From the NCBI GenBank assembly GCA_046351215.1, contig JAXLYX010000005.1:1-64000 (forward strand): a stretch of 64,000 nt of DNA, in the 5' to 3' direction. A program made the translations under genes and the position numbers. Under the pieces are notes generated by a model. The model ran no database searches and was not told where the DNA came from. It saw nothing but the letters and a program-made list of their open reading frames with translations. Every line of letters starts with the position of its first letter. The first letter of the stretch is position 1. Of this stretch, positions 60,913 through 64,000 are shown one piece after another. The DNA comes from JAXLYX01 sp046351215 (GTDB lineage: Bacteria > Myxococcota_A > Polyangia > Polyangiales > Houyiibacteriaceae).

Positions 60913-61689
60913 ATGGCCCGCGCCCCCGTCCTCTTCCTCGACCACGGCTCGCCCATGGAGGCGTTCGCACGGAACGACTACACGGAGACCCTCGGCCGCG
61001 TCGGCGAGACGCTCGCGTCGACGACCGCCGTCGTCGTGGTCTCGGCGCACTTCGAGAGCCGTGGGCCGATCCGCGTCACGAGCCATCCCTCGCCTCCGAC
61101 GATCCACGACTTCGGCGGGTTCCCGCGGGCCCTCTACGAGGTCTCCTACGGCTGCCCGGGCTCGCCTGCCCTCGCCGAGCGGATCGTGGAGCGCCTGTGC
61201 GCGCACGGCCTCGACGCGGCCCTCGACCCGACGCGCGGCCTCGACCACGGCGTCTGGGTCCCGCTGCTCCATCTCTTCCCCGGAGCGACCCACCCCGTGC
61301 TCCAGGTCTCCCTCCCGGTGCCGCGCACGACGCGGCTCGTCGAGGAGCTCGGACGCGCGCTCGCACCGCTCCGCGACGACGGCGTCGTCCTCGTCGGAAG
61401 CGGGGGCATCGTCCACAACATCCCGCTCTTCCTCTCGGGGCGCGCGGCGGCCGCCATGCCGAGGCTCGTCGCCTTCGATCGCGCGATCCGCCGACTCGTC
61501 GAGGCGGGCGACGCGAAAGGCCTGCACGAGTACGCCTCCCTTCCGGACGCCGCCCTGTCCGTCCCGACCGACGAGCATCTCGATCCGCTCTTCTTCGCGT
61601 TCGGCGCCTCGTCGGGACGTCCGGGGCGCTACCTGCGCGACGCGAAGCCGGAGGGGCTCGCGCTGAACGTCCTCCGATGGGACGACTGA
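60913..61689 (+). CDS. DODA-type extradiol aromatic ring-opening dioxygenase
   Basis: 258 aa, LigB superfamily class III. VLFLDHGSPMEAF, VVSAHFESRGPIRVT, GLDHGVWVPLLHLFP and VGSGGIVHNI supply the metal-binding His residues of the YgiD/4,5-DOPA-dioxygenase type. It probably opens catechol-like rings using Fe or Zn. The natural substrate is uncertain. It is divergent from menB, and the PAP2 gene follows after 17 nt. Confidence 0.92.
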   Translation: MARAPVLFLDHGSPMEAFARNDYTETLGRVGETLASTTAVVVVSAHFESRGPIRVTSHPSPPTIHDFGGFPRALYEVSYGCPGSPALAERIVERLCAHGLDAALDPTRGLDHGVWVPLLHLFPGATHPVLQVSLPVPRTTRLVEELGRALAPLRDDGVVLVGSGGIVHNIPLFLSGRAAAAMPRLVAFDRAIRRLVEAGDAKGLHEYASLPDAALSVPTDEHLDPLFFAFGASSGRPGRYLRDAKPEGLALNVLRWDD

Positions 61690-61706
61690 CGCTATCCTGC
61701 GCCGCG

Positions 61707-62540
61707 ATGGTCCGCCCGAACGTCCTCGTCGTCTCCCTGCTCCTCCTGGCGGCCGCGCCTGCCCGAGCGCAGACCGCGCAAGGTCGCGAGCGCCCTCCCG
61801 CGCGCGACCTCGGAACCTTCGCGTTCGGGACGCCCTGGGCCGACGCGGCGCTGCTCGCGGCCGGCCTCTCCATGGCCGCGATCGGGACCTACGCGCTCGA
61901 GCCTCCGTCGACGGCACGCGCCCCGCTCGTCGGCCCCCCCCACGTCCCCGCGAACGACTCGGCGGGGAACACCTCCAACGCCATCGTCGCCCTCTCCCTC
62001 GGTGGCACGCTCGCCCTCTCGCTCGTGGTCGACCACCAGGACGGCCGTCGCGGCGTCGACATGCTGCGCGCTCCGCTCGTGCTCGGAGAGGCCGCCCTCG
62101 TGACGATGGGCGTGGTCTCGCTCCTCAAGAACACGCTCGGCGAATGCCGACCGCGCGCGTGGGACGAAGCCTCCCACGCCTGCGTGGGCACCGATCCGGG
62201 CCACCCCACCGAGGACGATCGACGCTCGTGGCCCTCGGGCCACACGGCGCCCGCGTTCGCGATGGTGGGCGCCACGCTCGCGCTCGCGATCCTGCCGACC
62301 GGGGGACGTCCTCGCTACCTGCCCGTCCTCGCGCTCGCGACCGTGCTCGCCGGCGCGACGATGTCCCTCCGCGTCGTCGCCGGGGCCCACGACTGGGCCG
62401 ACACGACGAGCGGCGCGGCGATCGGCCTCGGCCTCGGCTTCGCGAGCGCGGCCACGCACCTCGTGCGCACCGGGGGGCCGAGCGTGTCGCTCTCCGCCGA
62501 TGGCAGGCGCGCGCTCGTCGTCCTCCGCGGGCGCTTCTAG
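61707..62540 (+). CDS. Membrane PAP2-family phosphatase
   Basis: 277 aa. The signal peptide is MVRPNVLVVSLLLLAAAPARAQ. The acid-phosphatase motifs are KNTLGECRPR (KX6RP), SWPSGH, and SLRVVAGAHDWADT (SRX5HX3D-like; Arg, His and Asp kept). It likely dephosphorylates a lipid phosphate such as undecaprenyl-PP or phosphatidate on the periplasmic face. TATCCT ends 8 nt before the ATG and there is no Shine-Dalgarno. Its TAG stop overlaps the TAG of the convergent neighbour. Confidence 0.9.
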   Translation: MVRPNVLVVSLLLLAAAPARAQTAQGRERPPARDLGTFAFGTPWADAALLAAGLSMAAIGTYALEPPSTARAPLVGPPHVPANDSAGNTSNAIVALSLGGTLALSLVVDHQDGRRGVDMLRAPLVLGEAALVTMGVVSLLKNTLGECRPRAWDEASHACVGTDPGHPTEDDRRSWPSGHTAPAFAMVGATLALAILPTGGRPRYLPVLALATVLAGATMSLRVVAGAHDWADTTSGAAIGLGLGFASAATHLVRTGGPSVSLSADGRRALVVLRGRF

Positions 62541-63385
62541 GCCTTGCGCTCCTGCTCGAGCCGGGCGAGCCGCCTCAGGACCTCGGCGTTCATGTGATCG
62601 AGCTTCTGGTGCAGGTGCGCGATCTCGAGCTCGGCCTTGAGGTTCACCTGGTACTCGATGTCGTTTCGCACCCGGTCGCGCGAGACCTGGCGGTTCTGGC
62701 TGAGCAGGACGAAGACCGAGAGGATGATCGCCTCGAGCGAGACGACCATCGTCAGCAGGCCGAACGGGAACGGATCGAAGCCACCGATCGGCATCCGCGC
62801 GATCGGCGGCACGTTGAGGAGGATCCACACCGCGAACGCGACGATGTGGAGGAAGAGGAAGGGCATGGAGCCGCTGAAGTCCGCGATCCAGTCGGACGCC
62901 TTCTCGACGAAGCTCCGATGGTCCTCGGTCTCCTCGTTGATGTCGCGAGACGCCGTGTGACGCAGGAGGCGCGAGGTCTCGCGGAGCCGGCGCCCGGTCG
63001 CGGCGAGGAGATCCATCGCGGCGCCGGGGCGCATGCGGATGAACTCGTCGAGGTCCCCACGATCGACGACGATCGCCTCGAGATCCTTCGTGACGAGGGC
63101 CGACGAATTTCGCGCGCCCCCGTCGAGGAGGGAGATCTCGCCGAAGAAATCACCGGCCGTCGCCGTCTCGAGGACGATCTTGTTGCCGGTGTCGTTGCGG
63201 ATGTAGAGCTCGACCTCGCCCTGCTGCACGACGAACATCGAGTCGCCGGGATCGCCGAGGTGGAAGAGGTAGCCGCCGGCTTCGACGCGGATCGTGTCGA
63301 GCCGGTCGGCGAGCACCGCCCGCTCCTGATCGTCGAGGAGGGCGAAGAACGGAACCTGGGAGAGGATGTCGGAATCGGTGGCCAT
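62537..63385 (-). CDS. Cyclic-nucleotide-binding domain fused to DUF1003 membrane domain
   Basis: 282 aa. Residues of about 10-125 form a cNMP-binding beta roll (GGYLFHLGDPGDSMFVVQQGEVELYI...GDFFGEISLLDGGARNSSALVT), with GEISLLDGGARNSS replacing the usual phosphate cassette. Residues of about 155-282 form DUF1003 with two membrane helices (FLFLHIVAFAVWILLNV; FGLLTMVVSLEAIILSVFVLLSQNR) and the conserved RDRVRNDIEYQVNLKAELEIAHLHQKLD tail. It may be a nucleotide-gated membrane regulator or channel. Its role is unproven. Confidence 0.9.
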   Translation of the reverse strand: MATDSDILSQVPFFALLDDQERAVLADRLDTIRVEAGGYLFHLGDPGDSMFVVQQGEVELYIRNDTGNKIVLETATAGDFFGEISLLDGGARNSSALVTKDLEAIVVDRGDLDEFIRMRPGAAMDLLAATGRRLRETSRLLRHTASRDINEETEDHRSFVEKASDWIADFSGSMPFLFLHIVAFAVWILLNVPPIARMPIGGFDPFPFGLLTMVVSLEAIILSVFVLLSQNRQVSRDRVRNDIEYQVNLKAELEIAHLHQKLDHMNAEVLRRLARLEQERKA

Positions 63386-63450
63386 GGTGCGAACCCGGGG
63401 CCCGAACGCGCCCGGAGGCTACACCGGACGCCGCCTCGCGTCCTCCCCCC

Positions 63451-64000
63451 TCAGCGACGATTCTCGAGGCCGTCGTAGAGGGCCTCGAACTGGTTCGTGA
63501 GCTTGTGACCGGGGGCGTACGTGATGAGCGGGTCGCGGGCCTGGTGCGACTCGCGCATCTTCACGGACTGTCCGAGCGTCCACGGAAGGACGGGCAGCCC
63601 CTCCCTCACGAGGTCGTCCATCATCTGCTTCGGCAGCTTCGCGCTCGGGGTGAATTGGTTCACCACGATGCCCTCGAGCGAGAGCCCCGCGTTGTGGTCC
63701 TCGCGGATCTCGGCCACCGCACCGAGCACCGAGTAGAGGGCCTGCCGCGCGAATTCGTCGCAGTCGAAGGGGATGAGGCAGCGGTCGGCGGCGATGAGGG
63801 CCGCTCGCGTGTAGAAGTTCAACGCGGGCGCGGTGTCGATGTAGATGCGGTCGAAGTAGCGGTCGAGCTCCTTGAGCGCGTCGCGCAGCTTGTAGATCTT
63901 CTGCCGCCCCTCGAGCCTCGGGACGAGGGCGTCGAGCCCCGGCCCCGCGGGGATCACGGAGAGGTTCGGGAACCGGCTCCGGTGGACGTAGTCCATGGGG
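63451..64000 (-). CDS. ParA-family ATPase, 5' part beyond window
   Basis: The C-terminal 180 or so residues of a ParA/Soj-like P-loop ATPase: VIPAGPGLDALVP, IYIDTAPALNFYTRAALIAADRCLIPFDCDEFARQALYSV, GIVVNQFTPSAKLPKQMMDDLVREGLPVLPWTL. The Walker A lies outside the window. The ATG at the window's edge (63994-63996) is internal by family length. It could serve plasmid or chromosome segregation, or positioning of a protein complex. No parB is visible. Confidence 0.85.
   Translation of the reverse strand, partial: PMDYVHRSRFPNLSVIPAGPGLDALVPRLEGRQKIYKLRDALKELDRYFDRIYIDTAPALNFYTRAALIAADRCLIPFDCDEFARQALYSVLGAVAEIREDHNAGLSLEGIVVNQFTPSAKLPKQMMDDLVREGLPVLPWTLGQSVKMRESHQARDPLITYAPGHKLTNQFEALYDGLENRR

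Overview
The window is a GC-rich (roughly 70%), densely coded bacterial chromosome segment with about 50 protein genes. It holds no rRNA or tRNA that I could recognise, no CRISPR array and no insertion sequence. Gene content points to a Myxococcota (deltaproteobacterial, Polyangia-like) organism. The pointers are a Ser/Thr kinase with unusual N-terminal architecture, MerR-TPR and J-domain-TPR fusions, Cys-rich exported proteins, a lipoprotein of Calx-beta-like repeats, a lipoprotein L,D-transpeptidase and a K+-type membrane pyrophosphatase. The lineage is inferred from content, not from a marker gene.

Layout. 1-3007: a partial SDR and a cytochrome P450 (minus), divergent from a TetR regulator. 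3117-4128: cold-shock protein and pdxH (minus). 4294-9366: a giant TPR/proline-rich protein (plus). 9437-10914: MerR-TPR regulator and its partner (minus). 10988-11659: a divergent calcineurin-like phosphatase. 11707-13008: a CorC/HlyC-type CBS protein. 13120-17942: an unusual chaperone operon of J-domain/TPR protein, Hsp70 and a third protein that shares a small 'LSxxDG' module with the J protein. 18071-29817: a long minus-strand housekeeping array. It reads dprA-topA-trmFO-xerC-hslV-hslU, the order also known from Firmicutes, and continues into a transglutaminase-like gene and argB-argD-argF. 29819-31990: lipoprotein L,D-transpeptidase. 32078-37107 (plus): DASS transporter, sigma-like/kinase fusion, a membrane protein, and a zinc-ribbon/DUF971 pair. 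37180-39943: a hypothetical protein, a Cys-rich exported protein, an Rrf2-type Fe-S regulator, a tail-anchored small protein behind striking palindromes, and an ACT-ACT protein. 40083-44237: lipoprotein with eleven Calx-beta-like repeats. 44580-50507 (minus): a lipid block of MYG1-like protein, SnoaL-like protein, WS/DGAT, FabV-like enoyl reductase and acyl-CoA synthetase. 50603-57015: amidohydrolase-like protein, PPOX protein, aminotransferase, H+-pyrophosphatase and succinate-semialdehyde dehydrogenase. 57041-60770 (minus): exported protein, TetR, rsmG, SRPBCC protein and menB. 60913-63385: DODA-type dioxygenase, PAP2 phosphatase and cNMP/DUF1003 protein. 63451-end: a partial ParA-like ATPase.

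Regulatory architecture. Several start codons lie only 6-11 nt after a TAGnnT-like -10 element, often preceded by TGC. At least three of these also have a good -35 at 17 bp (hslV, the DASS transporter, the aminotransferase). These genes lack a Shine-Dalgarno sequence, which suggests leaderless or near-leaderless mRNAs. Genes with longer leaders (csp, P450, the Calx-beta lipoprotein) use similar -10 hexamers but at a normal distance. Perfect inverted repeats with terminator geometry separate several convergent or unrelated units.

The best candidates for something undescribed are the Hsp70/J-TPR/'LSxxDG' operon with its upstream palindromes, the ECF-sigma-like domain fused to a non-RD kinase, and the twin TGACGC-N3-GCGTCA palindromes plus a 30-bp near-palindrome in front of a small tail-anchored protein beside an Rrf2 regulator.
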